From positions 186,001 through 250,000 of the forward strand of contig NZ_FSRO01000001.1 in the NCBI RefSeq assembly GCF_900143275.1: a stretch of DNA of 64,000 nt. The letters run 5' to 3'. This DNA comes from Nitrosomonas cryotolerans ATCC 49181 (GTDB lineage: Bacteria > Pseudomonadota > Gammaproteobacteria > Burkholderiales > Nitrosomonadaceae). A program made the position numbers and the translations under genes. The notes under the pieces are model-generated. The model did not search any database and was not told the origin of the DNA. It saw nothing but the letters and a program-made list of their open reading frames with translations. How positions within the stretch are numbered: the first letter of the stretch is position 1; each line of letters starts with the position of its first letter. Shown in pieces: positions 53,251-61,761 of the stretch.

Positions 53251-54309
53251 ATGAGATATTTGTCTGTTTCTGCTACGATTATACTGTTCGCCTTTTTGTT
53301 GTCTGGGAAAGTTGTATTTGCTCAGGCAGAGTATGAGTGGCGGCTTGCTATGTCCTGGCCTAAGGGAACACCAATGCTGCATAACGCAGCAGCACGTTTT
53401 GCCAATAACGTAGAGAAAATGTCGGGCGGGCGCATGCATATTACAGTCGATGCACCCGGTAGACACAAAGCACCTTTGGGTGTTTTCGACATGGTCCGAT
53501 CTGGTGCATACGAGATGGGACATACTGCTTCTTACTATTATAAAGGCAAAGATCCGGCGACGACCTTTTTTACAACGACACCATTTGGCATGACACCAAC
53601 GGAGATGAATGCATGGTACTACTACGGAGGTGGTCTCGCATTATTGAATAAAGTTTATGCCCGCCATAACATTGTCGCTTTTCCTGCGGGCAACACTCAT
53701 ATACAGATGGGCGGATGGTTTAGAAAAGAAATTAACTCGCTGAAGGATTTAAAGGGGCTGAAGATGCGCATTCCCGGGCACGCTGGCGAGGTGGCGGGAA
53801 AAGCGGGCATGACGCCGGTTAACGTTCCGCCCGGAGAATTATATGCGGCATTGGAGCGGGGTACGATTGATGCCGTAGAATGGATTGGCCCTGCTAATGA
53901 CGAGAAAATGGGGTTTCAAAAGATCGCGCCTTACTATTATGCCGGGTGGCATGAGCCGGGTGCTGAGCTTCATCTATTTATCAATAAACAGAAATTTAAT
54001 GCGTTACCAGAAGATTTGAAAGCGATTATTGCTGTATCAGCAAAGGAAGCTTCATTTGACATGCTGTCAGAATCTTTTTTTCGTAATGCAGTGGCATGGG
54101 AAGAAATGAAGAAGGAGCATAATATTAGTATTCGTACCTTCCCTCAAGATGTCCTCGATGCATTTAAAAAAGCAAATAATGAGTTGCTCGCACACATCGC
54201 AGGTAAGTCGCCCTACGTAAAAGAGGTTATTGAGAGTCAGCAAATATTCCTTGCCAGGATGAAGGATTGGTCCAGAATCACGGATGAGAGTTATTTAAAA
54301 TTGCGTTAG
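53251..54309 (+). CDS. TRAP-type transporter periplasmic substrate-binding protein (orphan)
   Basis: The protein of 352 residues has a signal peptide ending near VVFAQA and a DctP fold: RLAMSWPKGTP at the start, the GLKMRIPGHAGEVAGKAG Arg motif for the ligand carboxylate, and GTIDAVEWIGPANDE. Resembles binding proteins annotated for 2-oxo/aromatic acids, but the ligand cannot be told. The membrane subunits DctQ and DctM are absent on both sides, so it must use a distant permease or act alone. A strong ribosome-binding site (GGGGGGA) precedes the ATG. Confidence 0.9.
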   Translation: MRYLSVSATIILFAFLLSGKVVFAQAEYEWRLAMSWPKGTPMLHNAAARFANNVEKMSGGRMHITVDAPGRHKAPLGVFDMVRSGAYEMGHTASYYYKGKDPATTFFTTTPFGMTPTEMNAWYYYGGGLALLNKVYARHNIVAFPAGNTHIQMGGWFRKEINSLKDLKGLKMRIPGHAGEVAGKAGMTPVNVPPGELYAALERGTIDAVEWIGPANDEKMGFQKIAPYYYAGWHEPGAELHLFINKQKFNALPEDLKAIIAVSAKEASFDMLSESFFRNAVAWEEMKKEHNISIRTFPQDVLDAFKKANNELLAHIAGKSPYVKEVIESQQIFLARMKDWSRITDESYLKLR

Positions 54310-54436
54310 TCGCTGTTTTGCGTAAAAAAATCAGATTACTGCAGTTATCGATTGCTTTGTTGAGTCATGTTTCTGTCGGTAATGGTAAAATACATATTTT
54401 CTCAGTTTCTAATAATTTCAAAGGGTTGATATCACC

Positions 54437-55684
54437 ATGTTTTCCCAGAAACAAACTATCGCGAATACCGATTCAGATTTATGGCAGGCAATGGAAGGGG
54501 AAGTTCGGCGTCAAGAAGAATACATTGAGTTGATTGCTTCGGAGAACTATGCCAGTCCCGCAGTAATGCAGGCGCAGGGATCTGTTCTAACCAATAAGTA
54601 TGCTGAAGGCTATCCGGCCAAACGTTATTATGGCGGGTGTAAATATGTGGATATAGTTGAGCAGCTTGCAATTGATCGCTTAAGAGCGCTGTTTAATGCT
54701 GAGTATGTCAATGTTCAACCGCATTCCGGCTCACAAGCTAATGCTGCGGTCTATCTTTCTGCTTTGAAGCCAGGCGATACGCTGCTGGGTATGTCGCTTG
54801 CGCACGGTGGTCATTTAACGCATGGTTCTAGCGTGAATCTCAGTGGAAAGATTTTTAATTCAATTTCTTACGGACTTGATCTGGAGACTGAGGAGCTGGA
54901 TTATAATGAAGTGGCACGCTTAGCACATGAGCATAAGCCAAAAATGATTGTTGCGGGTGCTTCATCTTATGCACGTATTATAGACTGGAAACGTTTCCGT
55001 AAGATTGCTGATGAGGTGGGTGCTTATTTGTTTGTCGATATGGCCCATTACGCCGGGCTAATAGCAGCCGGCTTTTATCCAAACCCGGTTGGTATTGCTG
55101 ATTTTGTTACTAGCACTACGCATAAGACGCTGCGTGGACCACGGGGCGGCGTTATTATGGCCAAGCCAGAGCATGAGAAAGCATTGAATTCGGCCATTTT
55201 CCCGCAAACCCAGGGTGGACCGTTGATGCATGTCATTGCTGCTAAAGCGGTAGCCTTCAAGGAAGCGGCCAGTAAGGAATTTAAGAGTTATCAGGAACAA
55301 GTGATTGAAAATGCACGTGTGATGGCTAAGGTACTCAAAAACCGTGGTTTGCGGATTGTATCCGGGCAAACAGACTGTCATATGTTTTTAGTCGATCTTC
55401 GCGCCATGAATCTTACGGGTAAACAGGCTGAGGAGTCTTTGGAACTGGCCCATATTACGGTGAATAAAAATGCAATTCCCAATGATCCGCAGAAACCGTT
55501 TGTTACCAGTGGTATTCGTATCGGATCTCCGGCAATGACGACCCGTGGTTTTAGAGAAATAGAAGCGGAGCAGCTGGCGAATCTGATTGCAGATGTGCTT
55601 GAGGCCCCTGCAGATTCTGCTGTATTGTCGCGTGTAGCAGAGGAGGCAAAAGCATTGTGTGCAAAATTTCCGGTCTATGGATAG
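54437..55684 (+). CDS. glyA: Serine hydroxymethyltransferase
   Basis: GlyA interconverts serine and glycine, feeding one-carbon units to folate. The protein of 415 residues binds PLP at Lys in [30 protein letters not shown] and [10 protein letters not shown] are intact. Followed by nrdR and ribD, a common betaproteobacterial order. Confidence 0.98.
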   Translation: MFSQKQTIANTDSDLWQAMEGEVRRQEEYIELIASENYASPAVMQAQGSVLTNKYAEGYPAKRYYGGCKYVDIVEQLAIDRLRALFNAEYVNVQPHSGSQANAAVYLSALKPGDTLLGMSLAHGGHLTHGSSVNLSGKIFNSISYGLDLETEELDYNEVARLAHEHKPKMIVAGASSYARIIDWKRFRKIADEVGAYLFVDMAHYAGLIAAGFYPNPVGIADFVTSTTHKTLRGPRGGVIMAKPEHEKALNSAIFPQTQGGPLMHVIAAKAVAFKEAASKEFKSYQEQVIENARVMAKVLKNRGLRIVSGQTDCHMFLVDLRAMNLTGKQAEESLELAHITVNKNAIPNDPQKPFVTSGIRIGSPAMTTRGFREIEAEQLANLIADVLEAPADSAVLSRVAEEAKALCAKFPVYG

Positions 55685-55793
55685 TCAAAATTGCCGTAGA
55701 TGATGTCTATGAAAGTTAATATACTGGATCTCATGATAGAAAAGATCGCGTGCAAAGGTTTCAGGATGATCTGGCCTATAGGTTTGGCGAATT

Positions 55794-56261
55794 ATGAAAT
55801 GTCCTTTTTGCAATGCAGATGATACCGGTGTAGTCGATTCCCGTGTTAGTGAAGACGGCGACAGAATACGTCGCCGTCGAAGGTGTTTAACGTGTGACAA
55901 GCGTTTTACTACTTATGAAACAGTTGAGTTACGCTTGCCTCAGGTGGTGAAACATGATGGGAATCGTGCTGAATTTGATCGTGATAAATTACTGACAGGT
56001 TTTATGCGCGCGTTACATAAACGCCCGGTTCCTACTGATTATGTAGATGCGGCAATAGACCGTATTGTACAGAAATTGCTCAGTATGGGAGAGCGTGAGG
56101 TATCTTCGCGTAGTATTGGCGAAAGCGTGATGGAAGAACTCTATAAACTGGATAAAGTGGCTTATATTCGTTTTGCTTCGGTTTATAAGAGCTTTCAGGA
56201 TGTCGATGACTTTCGTGATGCGATTAAAGAAGTTCAGAAACCAAAATCAAAAGATAGATGA
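55794..56261 (+). CDS. nrdR: Transcriptional repressor NrdR
   Basis: NrdR senses ATP/dATP and represses ribonucleotide reductase genes. The protein of 155 residues has an N-terminal zinc ribbon (CPFC and CLTC) and an ATP-cone domain. The linker [17 protein letters not shown] is standard. No nrd genes are nearby. Confidence 0.97.
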   Translation: MKCPFCNADDTGVVDSRVSEDGDRIRRRRRCLTCDKRFTTYETVELRLPQVVKHDGNRAEFDRDKLLTGFMRALHKRPVPTDYVDAAIDRIVQKLLSMGEREVSSRSIGESVMEELYKLDKVAYIRFASVYKSFQDVDDFRDAIKEVQKPKSKDR

Positions 56262-56359
56262 AGTTGATCGTTACCTGCTTGCAAGGAGCGCTATTGTCTC
56301 GATCACCTTTGCTGGATGCGGCTTAGCTTAAGTAATCAATATCAGGTATAGTTTCCAGT

Positions 56360-57445
56360 ATGTTTTCTTCTATTGATTACATCCACATGTCGCATGCTTT
56401 ACGACTTGCTGAGCAAGGTTTGTATAGTGCGAGTCCTAATCCCCGCGTAGGTTGTATCATTGCATATCAGGATCAGGTTGTTGGTAGCGGTTGGCATGAG
56501 CGTGCCGGACTAAACCATGCAGAAATCAACGCGCTCGATATGGCTGGTGCAGCAGCGAGGGGCGCAACGGTTTATCTCACACTAGAGCCTTGTAGTCATT
56601 ATGGACGTACTCCGCCTTGTACGCATGCCTTGATCCAGGCAGGCGTTGCTAAAATTATCATTGCGATGGAAGATCCAAATCCACTGGTATCTGGAACGGG
56701 ATTTGCGTTATTAAAACAAGCAGGAATTGAGGTGCAGGTTGGCTTGCTGGAAAAAGAAGCATATGCGCTGAATATTGGTTTTATCACTCGCATGACAGAT
56801 CGAAAGCCATGGGTTAGATTAAAGATTGCAGCCAGCCTGGATGGCAAAACCGCATTGAATAATGGGATGAGCCAATGGATAACCGGGCAGGCAGCACGGG
56901 AGGATGGGCATCGGTGGCGTGCTCGTTCTTGCGCTGTGATGACCGGTATCGGAACATTACAGGCGGATGACCCCGCGCTGACGGTGCGGCATATAGAGAC
57001 AGTCAGGCAGCCGAAGAAGGTAGTGGTTGATAGTCACTTGAGCTTATCGTTAGACGCTAATGTGTTGCGTGGCGCGGAGACTTTTATTTTTACAGCATCA
57101 AATAATCGGGAGAAAATCGCCGCGCTGCGTGATCTGGGCGCGCAGGTGGTGGTATTACCAGATACGATTGGCCAGGTTGATCTTGTTGCTATGATGCGTG
57201 TTTTAGCGGATTCCGGCATGAATGAATTATTGGTTGAGGCGGGTTGCCAGCTGAATGGTTCATTGATTAAAGCAAGACTGGTTGATGAGCTGGTTATTTT
57301 TCTTGCACCTCATTTACTCGGTGATCAAGCGCGGGGGATGATCAATCTACCCGAATTAATCAATCTCGAGCAGAAGCATATGCTCGAGATTCAGGATTTA
57401 CGCATGCTAGGGAAAGATATACGAATTATCAGCCGGTTTTCGTAG
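56360..57445 (+). CDS. ribD: Bifunctional riboflavin biosynthesis deaminase/reductase RibD
   Basis: Deaminates and then reduces the pyrimidine intermediate of riboflavin synthesis. The N-terminal deaminase has HAEINAL and the zinc cysteines in LEPCSHYGRTPPC. The C-terminal NADPH-dependent reductase has AASLDGKTAL and LLVEAGCQLNGSLI. The protein has 361 residues, a normal length. No FMN riboswitch is seen upstream. Convergent with regA. Confidence 0.97.
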   Translation: MFSSIDYIHMSHALRLAEQGLYSASPNPRVGCIIAYQDQVVGSGWHERAGLNHAEINALDMAGAAARGATVYLTLEPCSHYGRTPPCTHALIQAGVAKIIIAMEDPNPLVSGTGFALLKQAGIEVQVGLLEKEAYALNIGFITRMTDRKPWVRLKIAASLDGKTALNNGMSQWITGQAAREDGHRWRARSCAVMTGIGTLQADDPALTVRHIETVRQPKKVVVDSHLSLSLDANVLRGAETFIFTASNNREKIAALRDLGAQVVVLPDTIGQVDLVAMMRVLADSGMNELLVEAGCQLNGSLIKARLVDELVIFLAPHLLGDQARGMINLPELINLEQKHMLEIQDLRMLGKDIRIISRFS

Positions 57446-57528
57446 GTGTGATCAAAATTTCTAACCGGGTGGCTGGGCGTTACTGATATTTTTGGAGAAA
57501 CACGTACTCAGGATAGAGTATGCCGGAT

Positions 57529-58089
57529 TTATTCCCTGTGAGGTTTCTTGGAAAGTTTGCGTTGTAATGTGCGACGGTGCATGTTCAGTATTCTTGCGGT
57601 TACCGAAATATTATTATCGTTCTCATTTAAAATACGGTGGATATACTCCCATTCGAGTCGGCCTACTGATAAGGGATGCGCATTAATGGGTGTATCGGTA
57701 TCGCCGGTCGTTCGCTCAAATGCGGCCATAATGTCATCAGCATCGACCGGTTTTGCAAGATAATGGGTTGCTCCGAGTTTGATTGCTTCAACGGCAGTTG
57801 CAATGCTGGCGTAACCGGTCAACATAACAATACGGGTGCCTGGATCTAGCAGGTTTAGTTTCTCGACCAGGACCAATCCAGACTCGTTGGATAATTTAAG
57901 ATCAATGACGGCGTATTCCGGCGTGGAAGATTCGGCGTATTCCAGTGCCTCCTCAATGGTATGTATACAATGTACATTGAACCCTCGTTTTGTCATGGCT
58001 TTTGCAAGCACATCACAGAAAACAGTATCGTCATCGACAATGAGCAGGCTTGGTTGTTCATGGCTTTCTACGGGTAATGATACTGTCAT
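57529..58089 (-). CDS. regA: Response regulator RegA/PrrA/ActR type
   Basis: Redox-responsive transcription factor of 186 residues. The receiver domain has the DDD acidic pocket, the phosphorylated Asp in AVIDLKLS and Lys in LAKPV. A short linker leads to a C-terminal Fis-type helix-turn-helix (SVTARILNMHRRTLQRKL), as in RegA/PrrA. I place the start at ATG 58089, overlapping the regB stop by four bases (ATGA), rather than 58128. In other proteobacteria the pair controls respiration and carbon fixation genes. Confidence 0.93.
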   Translation of the reverse strand: MTVSLPVESHEQPSLLIVDDDTVFCDVLAKAMTKRGFNVHCIHTIEEALEYAESSTPEYAVIDLKLSNESGLVLVEKLNLLDPGTRIVMLTGYASIATAVEAIKLGATHYLAKPVDADDIMAAFERTTGDTDTPINAHPLSVGRLEWEYIHRILNENDNNISVTARILNMHRRTLQRKLSKKPHRE

Positions 58090-59366
58090 GCAGGTTGTCC
58101 TATGAGCGGTAAAGTGACTTGTATACAAGCGCCTCCATTTTCATGGTCGAATAAGTGGACGCTACCGCCAAAACGTTCTATGTTTGCATTGGCTAGGAAT
58201 AAGCCGATTCCAAAACCTTGTCCTGGCGCCTTACTGGTAAAAAAGGCTTCACCTGCGTGTTGCTTGGCTTCAACAGATAAGCCTTCTCCGTCATCAATGA
58301 TTTCCAGATGGAGTGTTTGATGATCCCAATTACTTTTGATATCGACACATTTTGATGATGCATCGGCCGCATTATTTAATAAATTTAAAATAGACTGGCT
58401 GAGTAAATGGTTATTCATGATTTTTGGTGTGGGTTGTATCCCATCAGAATGATAGGTAAATTTGACTGAGGGTTGTATTAATTTCCATTTATCCAATATC
58501 TGGGATAGAAAATGGTCAACTGATTGTCCGCTGCCTTCTTCCGCTCTTGTTTGTCCTGCATCGGCTAATAGTTGCGTTAATGTTTGCTTGCAGTGCCTGA
58601 TTTGATCTCGCAGGATGCGAATATTGTTTTGAAATTCGCTATCTAGCAGGTATTCATGTTGTAGTTCGCCGGTTACAACCGCCATGGTCGAAAGCGGTGT
58701 TCCCAGCTCATGTGCAGCGCCTGCAGCTAAGGTGCCCAATGCAATAATTTGCTCGTTACGTAATGCTTGTTCTCGTACTTTTGCCAGATCTCTATCCCGA
58801 TCGCGTATAGAAATACTCATCTTGACAACAAATCCGGCAATGATTACGGTACTGAGCATAAAAGCCAGCCACATTCCAATTACATGGAGGTTAAATTCTG
58901 TCATGTGTTTGCTATGGTCACTGCTGTGATCATGCGGTAATGGCATATAATTAAATAGTAAGAGTGAATAGCAGCTAATAGTGATGGTTGCCATTACCCA
59001 GGTATAGCGCCATGGAAGGGTGGCGGCAGTGATTGTCAGAGGTAACAGATAGAGTGAGATAAATGGATTGGTTGAGCCGCCGCTGAAATACAATAATGCA
59101 CTGAGTGCAAGCACATCGACTAGCAATTGCGCAAAGAACTCAATATGAGATACCGGCCAATTATGACTTAAGCGTAGCCTTGTGAATAGATTCAGCGTTG
59201 CGAGCACGGCCACCACGATAATCATTTCTGTCCAAGGTAGTACGATTTCAATGATCCAATATGCCATAGCAATTACAGCGCATTGAGAGATGATTGCAAT
59301 ATTTCTCAGTAAAAATAAGCGCTGCAAATTTTTACTCAGGGGGAATTGATTGAGATCGCTAAACAT
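58086..59366 (-). CDS. regB: Redox sensor histidine kinase RegB/PrrB
   Basis: The protein of 426 residues has about six N-terminal membrane helices with the quinone-sensing GGSTNPFIS box (~97-105). An H-box AHELGTPLST (His ~218) and the ATP-binding domain (NLLNNAADAS, DDGEGL, GQGFGIGLFLA) follow. A Cys near residue 258 (IRHCKQTL) matches the position of the redox-active cysteine of RegB. All functional residues are present. Coupled to regA. Confidence 0.93.
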   Translation of the reverse strand: MFSDLNQFPLSKNLQRLFLLRNIAIISQCAVIAMAYWIIEIVLPWTEMIIVVAVLATLNLFTRLRLSHNWPVSHIEFFAQLLVDVLALSALLYFSGGSTNPFISLYLLPLTITAATLPWRYTWVMATITISCYSLLLFNYMPLPHDHSSDHSKHMTEFNLHVIGMWLAFMLSTVIIAGFVVKMSISIRDRDRDLAKVREQALRNEQIIALGTLAAGAAHELGTPLSTMAVVTGELQHEYLLDSEFQNNIRILRDQIRHCKQTLTQLLADAGQTRAEEGSGQSVDHFLSQILDKWKLIQPSVKFTYHSDGIQPTPKIMNNHLLSQSILNLLNNAADASSKCVDIKSNWDHQTLHLEIIDDGEGLSVEAKQHAGEAFFTSKAPGQGFGIGLFLANANIERFGGSVHLFDHENGGACIQVTLPLIGQPA

Positions 59367-59505
59367 GTTGATTGTTCATCTGGATTTTTACGCGTACTTT
59401 AACGTAAATTATGGTTGATAGCCTGTGACAAATTGTCGCATATCTATTTTCGAGTCATATGAGCGGGTGCTATTAGTAAATCACTGTATCTGGAAAAATG
59501 AATAG

Positions 59506-59658
59506 ATGATTATTGCATCAATCCGTGCTGGGCTGGATTCGGTTTCACTGCTATTTTCCGCAATTGTGGTGGGCGTACTTGTTGGATACGCCTCATTGGG
59601 TTTCTTGCTGGCGATAGATTGGTTGCATGAATGGTTTGTTGGTGAGAAAGGTGCTGCA
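59506..59658 (+). pseudogene. ClC-type chloride channel, N-terminal fragment
   Basis: An ATG at 59506 opens a frame of about 51 codons with a membrane segment SLLFSAIVVGVLVGYASLGF and LLAIDWLHEWFVGE, resembling the first helix of bacterial ClC channels. It is then cut by the IS element and runs into a stop at 59668. It is in the same orientation as the CBS fragment at 61277-61573, which supports one split gene. The identification of this part alone is moderate. Confidence 0.6.
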
Positions 59659-59659
59659 C

Positions 59660-59968
59660 TTTATTTTTAATTTCGGGATAATTCTTTTTGCGAATAAGTC
59701 GGCTTGAAACGCCTTTCAAACTATTTACCAAGTTAGAAATAGCAATTTTTGGTGGATAGTTAACTAAAAGGTGAATATGATCATGCTCACCGTTAAATTC
59801 CACCAATTCTGCTTCAAAATCCAAACACACGTTTTTAAATATTTCTTCCAAATCAATTAATACCCTTCCGGAGAAAACATCTCTACGGTATTTTGTTACA
59901 AAGACCAAATGAACATGAAGATTAAAAACGCAATTTCTTCCTGTTCTTACATCGTTATTAACTTTCAT
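59660..59968 (-). pseudogene. tnpA: TnpA (IS200-like Y1 transposase), C-terminus deleted
   Basis: ATG 59968 opens a frame that matches TnpA for 103 residues: FNLHVHLVFVTKYRR at the start and the HUH-type HDHIHLLVNYPPK metal site. NSLKGVSSRLIRKKNYPEIKNK follows. The frame then continues to 59510 only as the antisense of the ClC fragment. The C-terminal helix with the catalytic Tyr (usually in a QYIEQQ-like segment) is absent, so the protein cannot cleave DNA. A frame start further upstream (60055) would overlap tnpB and is not used. Confidence 0.88.
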
Positions 59969-59998
59969 AGACCAATTCCTTTTTGTATAATTATAACC

Positions 59999-61231
59999 AT
60001 GAAGCAGATTATACGCAAAGCCTTTAAATCTCGACTCAATCCAAATTCTGACCAAGTACAGAAGATGGTTGAGTTTGCGGGTGCTAATCGGTTTGTTTGG
60101 AATAAAGCCTTAGCAATGAATCTGTTCAGATTAGAGCAGAAACAGCCATTGCTTTGGTACAACGAGTTGTCATTTTGGCTAAAGCTATGGAAATCCTCAG
60201 AAGATTATGGATTTCTAAAAACCGTTCATTCTCAACCGTTGCAACAAGCCTTAAAAAACTTAGAAAAAGCGTTCAAAGACGGTTTTGATAAAAAACAGCC
60301 TTTAAAACGGATTCCAAAATTCAAGAAAAAAGGTTTGAGTGACAGCTTTCGTTATCCACAAGGATTTAAGCTGGAGCAAGAGTCTAGCAAAGTGTTCTTG
60401 CCTAAAATCGGTTGGGTGAAATATCGTAATTCACGCCAAGTCATTGGTGACGTTAAAAATATGACGATTTCCCGTAAAGGCGGTTATTGGTACGTGTCGA
60501 TTCAGACTGAGTACGAGACCGAGCTAAAGCGTCATAGCTCAACCAGTATGATTGGTGTTGATATGGGCGTTACCCGCTTTGCAACCTTGTCAGACGGCTC
60601 ATACGTAGAACCTTTAAACAGTTTCAGAAAGTTATCAAAGAAACTGGCTTTTGAACAGCGTGAGCTGTCTAAAAAAGTCCGTTTCTCTGCTAACTGGAAA
60701 AAGCAGAAACAAATCATTACTCGACTGCATGAGCGTATTGCCAATGCTCGTTTAGACTTCTTACACAAAACCTCAACCGAAATCAGCAAAAATCACGCAA
60801 TGGTCGTAGTTGAGAATTTAAAGATAGGAAACATGTCTAAGAGTGCCAAGGGCAGTGTTGAAAAGCATGGTAAAAACGTCAAAGCGAAATCGGGTCTAAA
60901 CAAATCCATTCTTGACCAAGGATGGGGAATGTTCGTTTCGTTCTTGGAGTATAAACAGGCTTGTTCAGGCGGGGATGTATTGAAGGTAAACCCTCAATAC
61001 ACCTCTCAAACCTGCCCTGGATGTCAACATGTTAGTCGTGACAATCGCAAAAGCCAAAGTGCTTTTGAATGTACAGAATGTGGATTTAAAGCCAATGCCG
61101 ACTTGGTAGGTGCCTTGAATGTACTTGAGCGAGGACATCGCTTGTTAGCCTGTGGAGTTGAAACGTTAGTTTCGTCTAAGAAGCAGGAACCAGTAGGCAG
61201 TAGCAATACAAACCTACTCTTAACGGCTTAA
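59999..61231 (+). CDS. tnpB: TnpB, IS605-family RNA-guided nuclease (complete)
   Basis: Full-length protein of 410 residues starting MKQIIRKAFKSRLNPN at ATG 59999. The N-terminal helix-turn-helix/wedge region is followed by the RuvC fold with Asp188 (GVDMGV), Glu272 (VVENLKIGN) and Asp368 (KANADLV). Zinc-ribbon cysteines are CPGC and CTEC. All catalytic positions are intact, so the nuclease may still be active although the element is dead. A frame open to 59909 exists upstream, but it would overlap tnpA. Confidence 0.95.
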   Translation: MKQIIRKAFKSRLNPNSDQVQKMVEFAGANRFVWNKALAMNLFRLEQKQPLLWYNELSFWLKLWKSSEDYGFLKTVHSQPLQQALKNLEKAFKDGFDKKQPLKRIPKFKKKGLSDSFRYPQGFKLEQESSKVFLPKIGWVKYRNSRQVIGDVKNMTISRKGGYWYVSIQTEYETELKRHSSTSMIGVDMGVTRFATLSDGSYVEPLNSFRKLSKKLAFEQRELSKKVRFSANWKKQKQIITRLHERIANARLDFLHKTSTEISKNHAMVVVENLKIGNMSKSAKGSVEKHGKNVKAKSGLNKSILDQGWGMFVSFLEYKQACSGGDVLKVNPQYTSQTCPGCQHVSRDNRKSQSAFECTECGFKANADLVGALNVLERGHRLLACGVETLVSSKKQEPVGSSNTNLLLTA

Positions 61232-61296
61232 TAAGTCGCTAGGAATCCCCTTCGTTTAGGAAGGGGAGGATGTCAAGTGGTGGATGATCAAGGCCG
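61131..61296 (+). ncRNA. putative omega RNA (reRNA) of TnpB copy 2
   Basis: By analogy with other TnpB elements, the guide RNA would end with flanking sequence after 61276, i.e. guide at 61277-61296, derived from the CBS part of the ClC gene. Scaffold hairpin at 61247-61266. The 5' boundary is approximate; expression is not demonstrated. Confidence 0.35.
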
Positions 61297-61573
61297 GTTG
61301 CTGGGGGAGATAAATGCCGTAATATTACTCAAAATTACCGATGAGAGATTATTGACACAGCCGGTGACCAGCCTGCTTTCTAAATCATCTGTGATCCTGT
61401 CTACAAACATGAGTGTATTGGACGCATATTCATGTTTGCAGAATTTTGTTGGTATCAGTATTCCGGTTATTGCTAACGAGACATCGCGTCAATTTGTGGG
61501 TGTTCTCTATGAGAACAAACTGACGTCTGCTTATTTGCAGGCAGTTGAGCAATCACGTCAGGAAAGAAGCTAG
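61277..61573 (+). pseudogene. ClC-type chloride channel, C-terminal CBS fragment
   Basis: From the IS end onward an open frame encodes 98 residues. VVDDQGRLLGEINAV is the end of a first CBS domain. A second CBS domain follows (PVTSLLSKSSVILSTNMSVL...IPVIANETSRQFVGVL), and then a charged tail. This matches the cytoplasmic end of CBS-bearing ClC channels. The membrane part between residue ~51 and this fragment is missing. No promoter or proper start; a chance GTG opens the frame. Confidence 0.75.
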
Positions 61574-61761
61574 GTCATGTGGTGAATTCAAGTAACAAGC
61601 AGTCCGCCGTCCGACTCTAAACGGGTCTGAGTGATTACCGAACAAAATGACAATTCGAAAGGATTCTGAATCATGGTAACGAATAGTTTTTTCAGTTAGA
61701 ATCGAGATCCAATTTTTACCTTTTATCGTCGTAATGGACGTTATCTTCTTGGTACCATTTT

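Larger units (their letters stand above)
59659..61276 (+). mobile_element. IS605-type element lacking its left end (copy 2)
   Basis: The right end matches copy 1 exactly up to 61276, with the terminal hairpin at 61247-61266. tnpA and tnpB are divergent with 30 bases between their starts, the IS605/IS606 layout. The left end is missing: tnpA breaks off inside its coding sequence at about 59659 and ClC sequence follows. Without a left end and without an active TnpA it should be immobile. About 420 residues' worth of ClC sequence has also been lost at this junction, so a deletion rather than a plain insertion is implied. Confidence 0.85.

Noticed and set aside
59510-59659. Continuation of the tnpA frame to a stop at 59510
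   Set aside because: These codons are antisense to the ClC fragment and do not match any TnpA C-terminus; they are not native TnpA.
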